Positions 1-8,626 of a DNA stretch of 64,000 nt are shown here, piece after piece. A program made the position numbers and the translations under genes. Positions within the stretch are counted from its first letter, which is position 1. Every line of letters begins with the position of its first letter. The notes beneath the pieces were generated by a model. That model had not been told where the DNA came from, made no database searches, and saw only the letters and a list, made by a program, of their open reading frames with translations. The stretch comes from Sphingobacterium endophyticum. Lineage in GTDB: Bacteria > Bacteroidota > Bacteroidia > Sphingobacteriales > Sphingobacteriaceae. The DNA lies in contig NZ_SMMI01000004.1 in assembly GCF_009733535.1 (NCBI RefSeq), positions 1-64,000 on the forward strand, read 5' to 3'.

Positions 1-30
1 AAATACAAAATTTAAACGATAAAAACAAGT

Positions 31-55
31 TAATTATTTGATTATCAAATAATTA
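31..55. repeat. AT-rich perfect inverted repeat
   Basis: Eleven-base arms (31-41 and 45-55) are perfectly complementary around a 3-base centre. There is no G/C clamp and no gene boundary is visible to its left, so it could be an operator for a gene outside the window or simply an AT-rich palindrome. Confidence 0.4.
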
Positions 56-80
56 TAAAATTATTTTTGCACATATAAAA

Positions 81-110
81 AACAAAAAAGTCGGAAGAAA
101 ATCTTCCGAC
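81..110 (-). terminator. Intrinsic terminator of the NlpC/P60-like gene
   Basis: A perfect 9-bp stem (90-98 with 102-110, loop AAA) is followed on the minus strand by a T-run (89-84). It lies 45 bases past the stop codon of the NlpC/P60-like gene. Confidence 0.85.
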
Positions 111-154
111 CATGACTAGCTTTACTAGCCGCTTTTTTTTGTATCTAGTCTTTC

Positions 155-919
155 CTATATTAATCTCTTAACTATTCTCAACTTATGTGTGGTCTGCTCT
201 AGGTCATGATTAAAAATCCCTTCATTATCAATTGAATCAATTCTTACTTTTTCAACAACATGAAGGACTTCCTCATCGGAAATCACAATTCCAATATGAT
301 TTACAGTACCTTCATCATCTATAAAAAAAGCTAAATCTCCGCCTTTTATTTCAGACACAAAATCTATTGTAGTACCTAACTGTAGTATTGAAGGAATATC
401 TTTTGGAATCTCAATTCCAAAATGACGATAAAATAACCCACATAATCCAATATTGTCTACCCCATGAATGGTCCTTCCTTTATAAGAAAATGGAGTATTT
501 AAATAAGAAGCTACAAAATTTTCCAAGTGCTCCCGATCCCGCTCTTCTTCATATCCATCTAATGTCGACCTCAGATCAGATAATATTTTATAATTGTCAT
601 TTGAAGTAACAATGCTTTTATTTTCTGGTATTGGGCTTCCATGAAAAATTTGTAATGTTTTGTTTTCTCCAGCTACCGCATAACCTCCAACCTCATCAAT
701 AATATAATCTATAGGTATAATTTCTTCAACTAAATCAAATTGTCCTTCCATTATCCAACCTTGTATTTCTGAATCCAATATTTGAATCATTGTCCAAGAT
801 TTTTTTCTTTCAATTATTGTAAATGCTTCCCCAAAAAGGAGCTCATAAACTCTATTTGACGAAAATTCCGGTGACTCCAAAACCGAAATAGAACTTAAAA
901 CACATATTCCTAATGCCAT
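155..919 (-). CDS. SH3 + NlpC/P60-like protein, catalytic Cys replaced
   Basis: This 254-residue protein has an SH3-like N-terminal part (about 10-65) and a C-terminal NlpC/P60 (C40) fold (about 130-254). The family cleaves gamma-D-Glu-meso-DAP or related bonds in peptidoglycan with a Cys-His-polar triad. The block around residues 147-165 matches the family (KGRT..GVD..GL..FYRHFGI), but the nucleophile position of the usual DCSG motif is Asn156 (DNIG). The nearest cysteine is Cys160, four residues later. His208 (NHIGI) and His220 occupy the other triad positions. There is no clear signal peptide, so a cytoplasmic location is possible. It is transcribed divergently from the universal stress gene. 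It is probably a binding pseudoenzyme; the fold assignment is firm, the loss of activity is inferred. Confidence 0.8.
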   Translation of the reverse strand: MALGICVLSSISVLESPEFSSNRVYELLFGEAFTIIERKKSWTMIQILDSEIQGWIMEGQFDLVEEIIPIDYIIDEVGGYAVAGENKTLQIFHGSPIPENKSIVTSNDNYKILSDLRSTLDGYEEERDREHLENFVASYLNTPFSYKGRTIHGVDNIGLCGLFYRHFGIEIPKDIPSILQLGTTIDFVSEIKGGDLAFFIDDEGTVNHIGIVISDEEVLHVVEKVRIDSIDNEGIFNHDLEQTTHKLRIVKRLI

Positions 920-999
920 ATATTTATGTTGTTTGTTAAAACAATTAAGCTAATTTAAACGTTTTTTATATATTAGATATACATTATAATCTAAATATC

Positions 1000-1467
1000 A
1001 TGACAACCAAAAAGTTCAATCGTATATTGTTAGCAATCGATGAAACCCCTTGCTCACGTAGAGCAATCGAGTATGCAAAAGATATTGTTCAAGATATACA
1101 TCCAGCATTGGCATTAGTTACTGTCGTCCCACCAACATCACCTACTTCTTATGGTGTAGATCCATTACTAGGTCAGCAACCTATCATAGTGCCTGAAGTA
1201 TCAGAAATTCAACAACAAGCTTCACAAGATTTCTTGAATAAACTCGCTACTGAATTTACCGGATCTTCTGAAACATTTACATTTAACCGTGTTGGTGATA
1301 TTAGAGACGAAATTCTACAGGTCGCAAAAGAATGGACTGCAGATCTAATTATTATGGGAAATAATGGCAGGACCGGATTTGATCATTTTCTATCAGGATC
1401 TGTTTCCGAAGCACTAATTCGGAAAGCAAGTTGCCCTGTACTTGTAATTCCTTTAAATTGTGATTAA
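1000..1467 (+). CDS. Universal stress protein (UspA family)
   Basis: The 155-residue protein is a single-domain cytoplasmic UspA-type alpha/beta protein. Its N-terminus has the strand and Asp of the family (RILLAIDETP). Near residues 120-137 it carries the ATP-binding Usp motif G-x2-G-x9-G-S (GNNGRTGFDHFLSGS), so it is likely a nucleotide-binding member. It is monocistronic; its 3' end overlaps the convergent rRNA methyltransferase gene by 4 bases. The physiological role (stress or stationary phase) is known only for the family in general. Confidence 0.92.
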   Translation: MTTKKFNRILLAIDETPCSRRAIEYAKDIVQDIHPALALVTVVPPTSPTSYGVDPLLGQQPIIVPEVSEIQQQASQDFLNKLATEFTGSSETFTFNRVGDIRDEILQVAKEWTADLIIMGNNGRTGFDHFLSGSVSEALIRKASCPVLVIPLNCD

Positions 1468-2639
1468 ATCTTAATAAATTCGGCAACAAACATTGAGTCA
1501 GCTTTTTTATCATAGCCTATTATAGAATGCTGACTCACTAATTCAAGCCCTAATTCATTTGAGATGTAACTTGCTATTTCTTCATTTTCAGCTGCAAATA
1601 CTGAACAAGTAATATAAACTAATGTTTTTCCAGGTTTTAAATACGGAATTACATTTTTTGCAATATTCTTTTGCAAAGAACTGTACTTCAATATTTCCTC
1701 GCTTTTAAACTTTGATATCATTTCAGGGGTTCTACCCCATGTACCTGACCCTGAACATGGCGCATCCAATAAAATTCCATCGAATTTCTCTTCAGCCATA
1801 ATATGTTGTACAGAATTACTTAAGTCTAAAATTTTCTTACGATAATAAGTCTTAACACCAGCCTTCTCAAATCGTTCATCCAAATTTCTTAAAATACTCA
1901 AACGAACGTCTGAAACCAATAACTTAATATTAGGCTCCTTATCTAATAATAGTAGAGATTTACCCCCGGAAGCCGCACAACAATCCCACCAAGAACTTCT
2001 AGGCTTTATTTCGATTCCAGATAAGCATTGTTGAGATGACCAATCTTGAACCTCGTAATCTCCGTCTATAGATTTAATCTGTTGAAGCTTGGTCCCGTTT
2101 GGCAATGACAAAGCCTGAGAACTAAGCTCCTCAAATGGAACTTCATTCTTTAACAATATTTTTTTTACCTTATCTTCCATCCCTTTTTTAATTCGGATAT
2201 ATAGATTGGGTTGAATAAAATGTGAAATAATGAAATGATTTTTATCAATTGAAGCAGATAAATCGATTGGAAAAGGAAAAACCTCTTCCAAGAAGTCTCC
2301 ATACTCCTGCCTTACATTTTCAATTTTTTCATTTATTGGAGAATGGTTAGTATTAACCCATTCATTTTTGAATATCGAAACAACACCGGAATTTTCTTCA
2401 CATAGATATTCAGCAATCGTCAATCTCTCAACAACAGTTAAGTTTATAAAAGCCTTACCTAACCTAAAATAATTATAGCAGAATCTGGAATTCATCCTTC
2501 TATCGGATGAACCCATCTGCTTATTATTCTTATAAAATTGAGTTAAAAACCTAGAAAAAGGTTCTTTAAATTGATATTCTTGAAGAGTTCGCTCAAAATT
2601 ACGAACTTGTTGCTGTGTTCTTTTACTATTTATTTCCAA
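1464..2639 (-). CDS. RsmB/NOP2/Sun-type m5C RNA methyltransferase
   Basis: This 391-residue protein has an N-terminal RNA-binding helical region (1-130) and a Rossmann SAM methyltransferase domain (about 195-391). The SAM-binding segment is WWDCCAASGGKS (217-228). The two catalytic cysteines of the family are visible as Cys295 (DAPCSGSGT) and Cys345 (TCSVF). The family makes 5-methylcytosine in rRNA; which cytosine is not decidable here. The start is TTG, 6 bases after the upstream lipoprotein stop: an in-frame TAA immediately precedes it, and the next Met (residue 42) would remove conserved sequence. It is the last gene of the guaA operon. Confidence 0.9.
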   Translation of the reverse strand: MEINSKRTQQQVRNFERTLQEYQFKEPFSRFLTQFYKNNKQMGSSDRRMNSRFCYNYFRLGKAFINLTVVERLTIAEYLCEENSGVVSIFKNEWVNTNHSPINEKIENVRQEYGDFLEEVFPFPIDLSASIDKNHFIISHFIQPNLYIRIKKGMEDKVKKILLKNEVPFEELSSQALSLPNGTKLQQIKSIDGDYEVQDWSSQQCLSGIEIKPRSSWWDCCAASGGKSLLLLDKEPNIKLLVSDVRLSILRNLDERFEKAGVKTYYRKKILDLSNSVQHIMAEEKFDGILLDAPCSGSGTWGRTPEMISKFKSEEILKYSSLQKNIAKNVIPYLKPGKTLVYITCSVFAAENEEIASYISNELGLELVSQHSIIGYDKKADSMFVAEFIKI

Positions 2640-2645
2640 GGTAGT

Positions 2646-3896
2646 TTATTGAAATGAACCATTTCGGTAAGTCCTAATTTTCACCGCTTGATTCACATAG
2701 CCCCAAGTTGGGTTATAGTTGAATTGATAATCACTGAATATACCAGCGTATTTTTCTTCTACAACTTTTTCTGCATATGCTGGCCCATATTTATTTAATA
2801 AGGTTGCAAAATATTTGCCAGCATCAAATCCTTTATATGCATAATCAGAAGGATCAACTTTGAACATACTCTTATAATTCTTTTGGAAATTTTGAACCTC
2901 CGTACTCCAAACTTTTAAATGACTTTCTGAAGTAATTGTTGGATCCATCCTATAAAAATTATCATAAGGTTTGAAATCAATACGTGACCAAAGTGGATGT
3001 CCATAAAGTCTAATTAATGATCCACTACCAACTTTTGAATCTAATGAGTTAATTAATGATCTTAATTGAGTCTTTTCAGTAGTTCCACTGATTACTAGTG
3101 CTGTGCCCATTTCGGGAATAGTCTGTCCTAATTGAGATACCGATGTTACATGAACAATCTTTGCCATAGGATTTATTTTCTTCACTTCCTCATCGAATCC
3201 AGCAATGAAATTACGATGATCATTATCTCTTGCGTCAAAAACAATAATAACGTCACCATCCCTATAATTTTTCATCATTTCCCCAACAATAGCCCGCATA
3301 TGAATGCGAATAGGAGGAGTTAAGGAAACTAAATTTGCAATATTAAATTCCGTAGGCATAGTAGCTGCCAATGGATTTACCTGTAGGACTTTGTTGTTTT
3401 TATTACCTTTCGCAAAGGAACGTATTTCTTTTGGATAGACAGGACCAACAATTAAGCTAGCATTTTCAACCTCTTTAGATGCAGCTATTGTAAGATTCTT
3501 CATCTCATTATCCTGCGTATCCATAACCTTTAAATTGAAATCACCAGGCTTCTTAGATGCTTCATTTACACCTAATTGAAACCCTTGGTAAAAATCCAAA
3601 GCTAATGCAGAACGCTTAACATCTGCTTCAACCACATTTTGGTTAGCAATCATGTTCAACTGAAATGGTAAAAGCAGAGCAATGTTCTTCGATTGATCTG
3701 CTGCATTTACCGCATCTTCTTTTTTTGAGTCTTCTTTTTTCTCTTCTGATTTTGTATTACCAGTATTATTTCCAGTATTACCATACACATTTGGGTTTTT
3801 TAAAACACCACCTGTGGTTTTTGGCGAACAAGAACTAACAGCTAGTACCGCACCTAAGCAAAAGGCAGCAAAAGTACCTCTATAAATGTTTTTCAA
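2646..3896 (-). CDS. LppC/ABC-type periplasmic-binding-fold lipoprotein
   Basis: With a TTG start at 3896 the product is 416 residues. It begins with a textbook lipoprotein signal (basic start, hydrophobic core, AVSSC lipobox), then a Lys/Glu/Asn-rich linker and a Leu/Ile/Val-binding type I fold (Peripla_BP_6/LppC-like, with IVGPVYPKEI). LppC/LpoA proteins activate penicillin-binding proteins; Bacteroidota homologues are mostly uncharacterised. An ATG at 3968 is also in frame but would overlap guaA by 71 bases and place a non-signal extension before the signal peptide, so TTG one base after the guaA stop is preferred. No LysM domain is present. Confidence 0.75.
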   Translation of the reverse strand: MKNIYRGTFAAFCLGAVLAVSSCSPKTTGGVLKNPNVYGNTGNNTGNTKSEEKKEDSKKEDAVNAADQSKNIALLLPFQLNMIANQNVVEADVKRSALALDFYQGFQLGVNEASKKPGDFNLKVMDTQDNEMKNLTIAASKEVENASLIVGPVYPKEIRSFAKGNKNNKVLQVNPLAATMPTEFNIANLVSLTPPIRIHMRAIVGEMMKNYRDGDVIIVFDARDNDHRNFIAGFDEEVKKINPMAKIVHVTSVSQLGQTIPEMGTALVISGTTEKTQLRSLINSLDSKVGSGSLIRLYGHPLWSRIDFKPYDNFYRMDPTITSESHLKVWSTEVQNFQKNYKSMFKVDPSDYAYKGFDAGKYFATLLNKYGPAYAEKVVEEKYAGIFSDYQFNYNPTWGYVNQAVKIRTYRNGSFQ

Positions 3897-3897
3897 A

Positions 3898-5448
3898 TTA
3901 TTCCCACTCAATTGTTGCTGGTGGTTTTGAGCTGATATCATATACGACTCTATTGATTCCTTTGACATGATTAATAATCTCGTTTGAAATTTTAGCTAAC
4001 AAATCATATGGCAAATGAATCCAATCTGCTGTCATACCATCTAATGAACCAACTGCTCTTAATGCTACAACGTGTTCATAGGTGCGTTCATCACCCATTA
4101 CTCCAACCGATTGAACTGGCAAGAAAATAGTTCCTGCTTGCCATACTTTATCATACCAACCTGATTCTTTCAGGTTACGAATGTAAATGTCATCAGCTTC
4201 TTGCAAAATCCGTACCTTTTCTTCTGTAATGTCTCCTAAAATTCGAATTGCCAATCCTGGACCTGGAAATGGATGCCTACCTAAAATCAAAGGATCAACC
4301 TCTAACGACTTTCCTACACGACGAACTTCATCCTTAAATAAGGTTTTTAATGGCTCGATTACCTTTAATTTCATGTAATCTGGTAAGCCACCAACGTTGT
4401 GATGTGACTTAATTGTCGCCGATGGTCCCTTTACTGATATTGATTCAATGATATCTGGATAAATCGTACCTTGACCTAACCATTTTGCCTCAACACCAGC
4501 TGGTAATTCCTTTTGGATCTCTTTTGCAGCCTCATCAAAAACATCAATGAAGGATGCTCCTATTATCTTTCTCTTTTGCTCAGGTTCTGAAACACCAGCT
4601 AACCTAGAATAAAATAATTCCTTCGCATTAACTCCTTTGATGTTCAAACCCATATGCTTATAGGATGCTAGAACTTGTTCGTATTCATCTTTGCGCAATA
4701 GTCCGTGATCAACAAAGAAACAATGTAATTTATCTCCAATTGCATGGTGCAATAACACCGCTGCAACAGTTGAATCAACACCTCCCGACAACGCCATAAT
4801 TACATGATCATTCCCAAGCTGCGTCTTAAGTTCTGCAATCGTTGTATCTACAAATGCATCAGCTGTCCAGTCTTGTGAACAACCACATATATTGATAACA
4901 AAGTTCTTTAATAAAACCTGACCATCTGTACTATGCGTTACCTCAGGATGAAATTGAATACCGTAAGTATTCGTCCCTTCAATCTGATAAGCAGCAACTT
5001 TTACTTTATCAGTACTTGCAATAATGTTAAAGTTTGAGGGTACTTCTTTTATAGTGTCTCCATGAGACATCCAAACTTGAGATTGGGTAGGTATGCCTTT
5101 TAATAAATCATTCTCTTGATTTACAAACTGTAAGTTCGCACGTCCATATTCTCGAATTTCTGAAGGTAAAACCTCGCCTCCTGAATGTTGAGCTATATAT
5201 TGTGCACCATAACATACACCAAGTAATGGGAATTTCTCCTGAATTGTTCTAAAGTCAATCTGAGGTGCATCTTCTTGACGAACCGAATATGGACTCCCTG
5301 AAAAAATCACACCTTTTACAGTTCCATCAAATTCTGGAAGATTGTTGAATGGGTGTATTTCACAGTAAACATTTAGCTCCCTAACACGACGCGCAATTAA
5401 CTGAGTATATTGCGATCCAAAATCGAGAATGATAATTTTTTCTGACAT
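3898..5448 (-). CDS. guaA: GMP synthase (glutamine-hydrolysing)
   Basis: The 516-residue enzyme converts XMP, glutamine and ATP to GMP in purine synthesis. It has an N-terminal class I glutamine amidotransferase domain with nucleophile Cys79 (GVCYGAQ) and the His-x-Glu pair (QFHPEV), the ATP pyrophosphatase P-loop SGGVDST near residue 221, and a C-terminal dimerisation domain ending in the family's typical PPATIEWE. Length is normal for the family. It is the first gene of a three-gene operon. A TAnnTTTG -7 element ends only four bases before the ATG, suggesting a leaderless message. Confidence 0.97.
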   Translation of the reverse strand: MSEKIIILDFGSQYTQLIARRVRELNVYCEIHPFNNLPEFDGTVKGVIFSGSPYSVRQEDAPQIDFRTIQEKFPLLGVCYGAQYIAQHSGGEVLPSEIREYGRANLQFVNQENDLLKGIPTQSQVWMSHGDTIKEVPSNFNIIASTDKVKVAAYQIEGTNTYGIQFHPEVTHSTDGQVLLKNFVINICGCSQDWTADAFVDTTIAELKTQLGNDHVIMALSGGVDSTVAAVLLHHAIGDKLHCFFVDHGLLRKDEYEQVLASYKHMGLNIKGVNAKELFYSRLAGVSEPEQKRKIIGASFIDVFDEAAKEIQKELPAGVEAKWLGQGTIYPDIIESISVKGPSATIKSHHNVGGLPDYMKLKVIEPLKTLFKDEVRRVGKSLEVDPLILGRHPFPGPGLAIRILGDITEEKVRILQEADDIYIRNLKESGWYDKVWQAGTIFLPVQSVGVMGDERTYEHVVALRAVGSLDGMTADWIHLPYDLLAKISNEIINHVKGINRVVYDISSKPPATIEWE

Positions 5449-5452
5449 GGCG

Positions 5453-5484
5453 CAAAGTTACAAATCAATAGCTAATTTATCAGA
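5453..5484 (-). promoter_or_regulatory. Candidate guaA promoter (Bacteroidota type)
   Basis: On the minus strand TCTG, 20 bases, then TAACTTTG (5460-5453) approximates the Bacteroidota consensus TTTG-N19-20-TAnnTTTG. The final G lies 4 bases from the guaA ATG, so transcription would begin at or within a few bases of the start codon. Confidence 0.5.
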
Positions 5485-5508
5485 GGAAATGTTAACTTAT
5501 TGAAGCAA

Positions 5509-5546
5509 AAAAGAAAGCGAACACCAAAAAGTGTTCGCTTTCTTTT
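5509..5546 (-). terminator. Intrinsic terminator of the GIN-domain operon
   Basis: A perfect 16-bp stem (5509-5524 with 5531-5546, 6-base loop) lies just past the stop of the DUF2807 gene. T-rich flanks occur on both sides. It also separates that operon from the guaA promoter. Confidence 0.88.
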
Positions 5547-5568
5547 AATCTTATAGTTTTTATCAAAC

Positions 5569-6246
5569 TTATTTATGAAATGTAATCTTTCCTCCAGCTA
5601 CTTTTTTATCTCTTTTGTTCGATGGATTACCATAAACATCAACAGTACCCCCTGCCCTAGTTTCAACATCAGCAGACTCAGAAGCATAAACCTCCGTCTT
5701 CCCACCTGCATTTACCCTCACATGTACAATATCTGCCTTTAAATCCTTACCATAAAAATTTCCTCCAGCAGTAGTCCTAACATTTAGTTTTGTCGTGCTG
5801 CCTAACAAATCAATCGCTGAACCTGTATTCGAGGTAGCATCCACTCCTACAGCTTTTATAAGGGCTCTAATTTTAGCACCCTCACTAGCAGTAAAACTCA
5901 TTGCTTCCGATTCCATTGCTGACTCTTCAATATTGACCTCTGCACCTTTCCTAGCATTAATATTGGAAATAGATGGTGTATAAATCACAACATTCGCTTT
6001 ATTCCCTTGCATATTATATCCTGCCTTCATCTTCAGCCTTAGCTCTCCATTCGAATATACAGCCTCGACCTTATCTGCTAACTCTCCATTGATTTCCATC
6101 TCTTGTCTTTCACTGGGAACAATGCTAACCCATAATCGATCAGTTACCTCTAAAATTGAAAATTCATTCACCGACTGCTTAATTTGCGCCTCGACCGAAT
6201 GAACTAACATCACTACGGCAATTAATAAAATGTATCTTATCTTCAT
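5569..6246 (-). CDS. Secreted GIN-domain (DUF2807) protein
   Basis: The 225-residue protein has a cleavable signal peptide (about 1-20, ending VEAQ) followed by the repetitive beta-helix-like GIN domain (head domain of putative autotransporter adhesins, DUF2807). Visible hallmarks are the alternating Gly/Ala/Ser-rich strands (ARKGAEVNI, SEGAKIRA, TAGGNFYG, AGGTVDVYG). These proteins are abundant in Bacteroidota and probably sit in the periplasm or on the surface; no substrate is known. It is 17 bases downstream of another secreted protein gene and shares its transcript. Confidence 0.82.
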   Translation of the reverse strand: MKIRYILLIAVVMLVHSVEAQIKQSVNEFSILEVTDRLWVSIVPSERQEMEINGELADKVEAVYSNGELRLKMKAGYNMQGNKANVVIYTPSISNINARKGAEVNIEESAMESEAMSFTASEGAKIRALIKAVGVDATSNTGSAIDLLGSTTKLNVRTTAGGNFYGKDLKADIVHVRVNAGGKTEVYASESADVETRAGGTVDVYGNPSNKRDKKVAGGKITFHK

Positions 6247-6263
6247 AATGCTAATATAAATAT

Positions 6264-6764
6264 TTACCTACCTAATAACGCTAATTCATCGGCAGTATAC
6301 ATATTTGCACCCTTTAAATATTTGTAAATTTTATCTTTTGTGAATTTATCATTCATTTTATATAGATTATTCATCACAAAATCCTTATCCTTCTCTATTT
6401 CGTTATGGTATCCTAAATATTTGGGAATGTGATACTGTATACTTAATCTAATAAAACGCAATTCAACATTGTTAGGATTGGATTTTAATTCTTTTTCAAG
6501 TTTATTTTTTCCCTCCTTGAAATAACTCATTTTCTTAAATGGGTTGGAGGTATGTTTGGCCATAAACATATGATATGCTGCAGCATAACCTCTCTCAACT
6601 GGAGAATCTGCCTTTTCCTCTAAAGTTTCTAAATGTTTTTTACATAATTCCTCATCTTTAACTCCCTTATTGAAGTCATTGCGAACTGTATTTAAATCCA
6701 AATCTTGAGCATTTATCTCATTGGAAATCAACAGCACAAAGGCTAAAATCATCACTCTTATCAT
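6264..6764 (-). CDS. Secreted helical protein, unknown function
   Basis: Using the ATG at 6764 gives 166 residues beginning with a signal peptide (MIRVMILAFVLLISNEINAQ). A longer frame to 6836 would put a poor extension ahead of the signal. The mature part is charged and predicted helical (SNPNNVELRFIRLSIQYHIP), perhaps TPR-like. I do not recognise a family. It is first in a two-gene operon with the GIN-domain protein, which suggests a shared envelope role. Confidence 0.72.
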   Translation of the reverse strand: MIRVMILAFVLLISNEINAQDLDLNTVRNDFNKGVKDEELCKKHLETLEEKADSPVERGYAAAYHMFMAKHTSNPFKKMSYFKEGKNKLEKELKSNPNNVELRFIRLSIQYHIPKYLGYHNEIEKDKDFVMNNLYKMNDKFTKDKIYKYLKGANMYTADELALLGR

Positions 6765-6955
6765 AATTAAAAATGGTTTATTAACCTTTAAATTACAAAA
6801 AACAAGCCAACTCAAATAAACTTTAACACATTTCAAGCAAAAATTTATTATTATCGCTTTGCTCTTATATCCGTAGACAATAATAAATTAACCATTATCT
6901 TTAAAAATGATTAAATTGCTTGTATTATTATATTACTAACCTTATTTATAATCCT

Positions 6956-7480
6956 ATGGAAAACAATGAAAATTTTGAAGGAAAAAATCTTGATTCAAAC
7001 AATGAATCAAATCCCGGATTAAATCCATCCCATTTTGATAGAGAACTCAAAGTCACCCCAATTAGTACTGAATACCTACGAGAAGTTGCAAAGTGGACTA
7101 AATTCTTATCCATTCTAGGGATGATTGGAATGGCATTTTATGTATTAATGGGGATTATTATGTCTTTAGTTTATTTTGGATCAAGTTTTGGTACAAGTCA
7201 AAATAATGTTGGAGCTGTAGCAATGATACCTCTATTATTTATGATGATCATCATTTGCGCAATATATATTGCTCCAATATGGTGGCTCTATAAATTTAGC
7301 ACAAACCTCCAACAGGCAATTATCTTGAAAAACACCGAACAATTAACTACAGCATTTAGTTTCTTAAAAAAACATTATAAATTCATTGGAATAATGACTT
7401 TAATAGTTATTGGACTTTATATTTTGGGATTTATTGGCATAATAGGATCTGGAGTCCTAACAACTTTAATGGCAAGATAA
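6956..7480 (+). CDS. Three-TM membrane protein (possibly DUF5362)
   Basis: With the ATG at 6956 (preferred over an upstream in-frame ATG that adds an unlikely leader) the product has 174 residues. An acidic, Asn-rich cytoplasmic start (1-50) precedes three hydrophobic segments at roughly 53-77, 88-112 and 140-165. The layout resembles small DUF5362-type membrane proteins of Bacteroidota, recalled with low certainty. No function can be given. Its transcript probably ends at the bidirectional hairpin at 7576-7605. Confidence 0.7.
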   Translation: MENNENFEGKNLDSNNESNPGLNPSHFDRELKVTPISTEYLREVAKWTKFLSILGMIGMAFYVLMGIIMSLVYFGSSFGTSQNNVGAVAMIPLLFMMIIICAIYIAPIWWLYKFSTNLQQAIILKNTEQLTTAFSFLKKHYKFIGIMTLIVIGLYILGFIGIIGSGVLTTLMAR

Positions 7481-7575
7481 AATTGAAAAATTATAAATCT
7501 TTCTATAATCAAAAAATATCTACTCCCCTATAGCCCACCAAAGGTCTAACTACTAATTACTCACTACTTAATACT

Positions 7576-7605
7576 AAAAAAGCTCGACTTTCGTCGAGCT
7601 TTTTT
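7576..7605. terminator. Bidirectional terminator (membrane gene and tRNA-Leu)
   Basis: A perfect 13-bp stem (7576-7588 with 7593-7605, 4-base loop) has an A-run on the left arm and a T-run on the right, so it works in both directions. It follows the plus-strand membrane gene and the minus-strand tRNA. Confidence 0.88.
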
Positions 7606-7608
7606 CTG

Positions 7609-7690
7609 TACCCAGGGCCGGGATCGAACCGGCACGAATTGCTTCATTGGTGTTTGAGACCAACGCGTCTACCAATTCCGCCACCTGGGC
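7609..7690 (-). tRNA. tRNA-Leu (anticodon CAA)
   Basis: The 82-nt minus-strand sequence folds as a class II tRNA. The acceptor stem is GCCCAGG with CCTGGGT, the D-arm contains TGGTAGACGCG, the anticodon loop CTCAAAC is closed by TTGGT/ACCAA giving CAA, a short variable arm follows, and the T-arm is GGTTCGATCC. The CCA end is not encoded. It decodes UUG leucine codons. Confidence 0.97.
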
Positions 7691-7710
7691 TTATTCCCTT
7701 TGGAACGTTG

Positions 7711-7741
7711 CAAATATAGGGACTCTCTCTTATTTTCCAAA
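7711..7741 (-). promoter_or_regulatory. Promoter of tRNA-Leu
   Basis: On the minus strand TTTG (7741-7738), 19 bases, then TATATTTG (7718-7711) is an exact match to the Bacteroidota primary-sigma consensus. It lies 20 bases ahead of the mature tRNA 5' end. Confidence 0.8.
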
Positions 7742-8002
7742 AATAAAATTAACCATTCTCTTAAACTAATTGATTTTAAGCCCATTTATTTTCAATTCCA
7801 CAATTTAAAATACAAATTAGTTGCATTAACAATTTTTAACATCCATATAAATAAACCTTTCAAACTCTTTTCTATCTCAATAATAAGTAAAACATAAAGG
7901 GAAATATTAACAATGCGATCCTTAACATACTTTAACAATGTTCGATTAAACGATTCCCTTTCTTTTTACTCAAACTGATAGACAATAAAATTTAAAAACA
8001 CT
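7742..8002. other. Intergenic region without a recognisable gene
   Basis: Apart from the tRNA promoter at its left edge, this AT-rich stretch holds only a short open frame with no start context or family resemblance. The promoter of the Spy-like gene must lie near 7900-8000, but I see no clear consensus match. Confidence 0.6.
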
Positions 8003-8539
8003 ATGAAAAAGATATTAACATTTGCTGCATTATTCGCTGGACTTAGTTTCGCAGCTTCTGCACAACAACAAGACAGTGTAAAAAAAGATAGATCTGAAGT
8101 TCGTCAGGAAATGAAACATAGAAAGCATGTTCGTGGCGGAGATCGTATGGGTAGAATGGAAAATAAAACCCCTGAAGATATTGCTAAAATGAAAACTGAT
8201 CGTTTGGATAAAGAACTTCAATTATCTCAAGATCAAAAGAAAAATATTTATGCCTATCATTTAGACCAGGCAAAAAAATGGAAGGAAAAACAAGAAGATA
8301 GAAAAGCTGACCGTGAAGCTCGTAAAAACGAAATGAAGGCAGAACGTGAAGAATTCTTGAAAATGTTGACTCCTGAACAACAAGAAGTATTAAAAAATAA
8401 AATGGCTGAAAACCGTAAGGAAAGATTTGATCGTGGAGATAGAAATAATAAAAGACAAATGAAACGTAGAGATCTCGATCGAAAACCTGTGGAAAAACCA
8501 GCTGAAAAAACTATGAATGTTGAAAGTTCTAATGGATAG
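8003..8539 (+). CDS. Secreted Spy-like, Lys/Arg/Glu-rich protein
   Basis: The 178-residue protein has a signal peptide (about 1-20, ASAQ) and a highly charged helical mature part. The segment KELQLSQDQKKNIY followed by a long helix and LTPEQQEVLKNK (about 120-130) has the LTxxQ-type pattern of Spy/CpxP periplasmic proteins and of DUF4890-type Bacteroidota proteins. Such proteins act as envelope chaperones or metal/stress sensors in enterobacteria; here that is an analogy only. It is monocistronic. Confidence 0.75.
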   Translation: MKKILTFAALFAGLSFAASAQQQDSVKKDRSEVRQEMKHRKHVRGGDRMGRMENKTPEDIAKMKTDRLDKELQLSQDQKKNIYAYHLDQAKKWKEKQEDRKADREARKNEMKAEREEFLKMLTPEQQEVLKNKMAENRKERFDRGDRNNKRQMKRRDLDRKPVEKPAEKTMNVESSNG

Positions 8540-8580
8540 GTTTAATTAAAGTTTTTATTAGTTAGTGGTTATATGTTTAA

Positions 8581-8617
8581 TTGATGAAGGTCCCGTGTGA
8601 ACGGGGCCTTTCATCAA
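8581..8617. terminator. Hairpin between Spy-like gene and sbcC (convergent)
   Basis: A 16-bp stem with one bulged T (8581-8596 with 8601-8617, 4-base loop) sits between two converging stop codons. The T-run is weak on either side, so it may be a factor-assisted or shared terminator. Confidence 0.65.
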
Positions 8618-8626
8618 TAATAATAA

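Noticed and set aside
7700-7897. Possible short gene after tRNA-Leu
   Set aside because: It overlaps the tRNA promoter region, has atypical composition and no recognisable start or domain.
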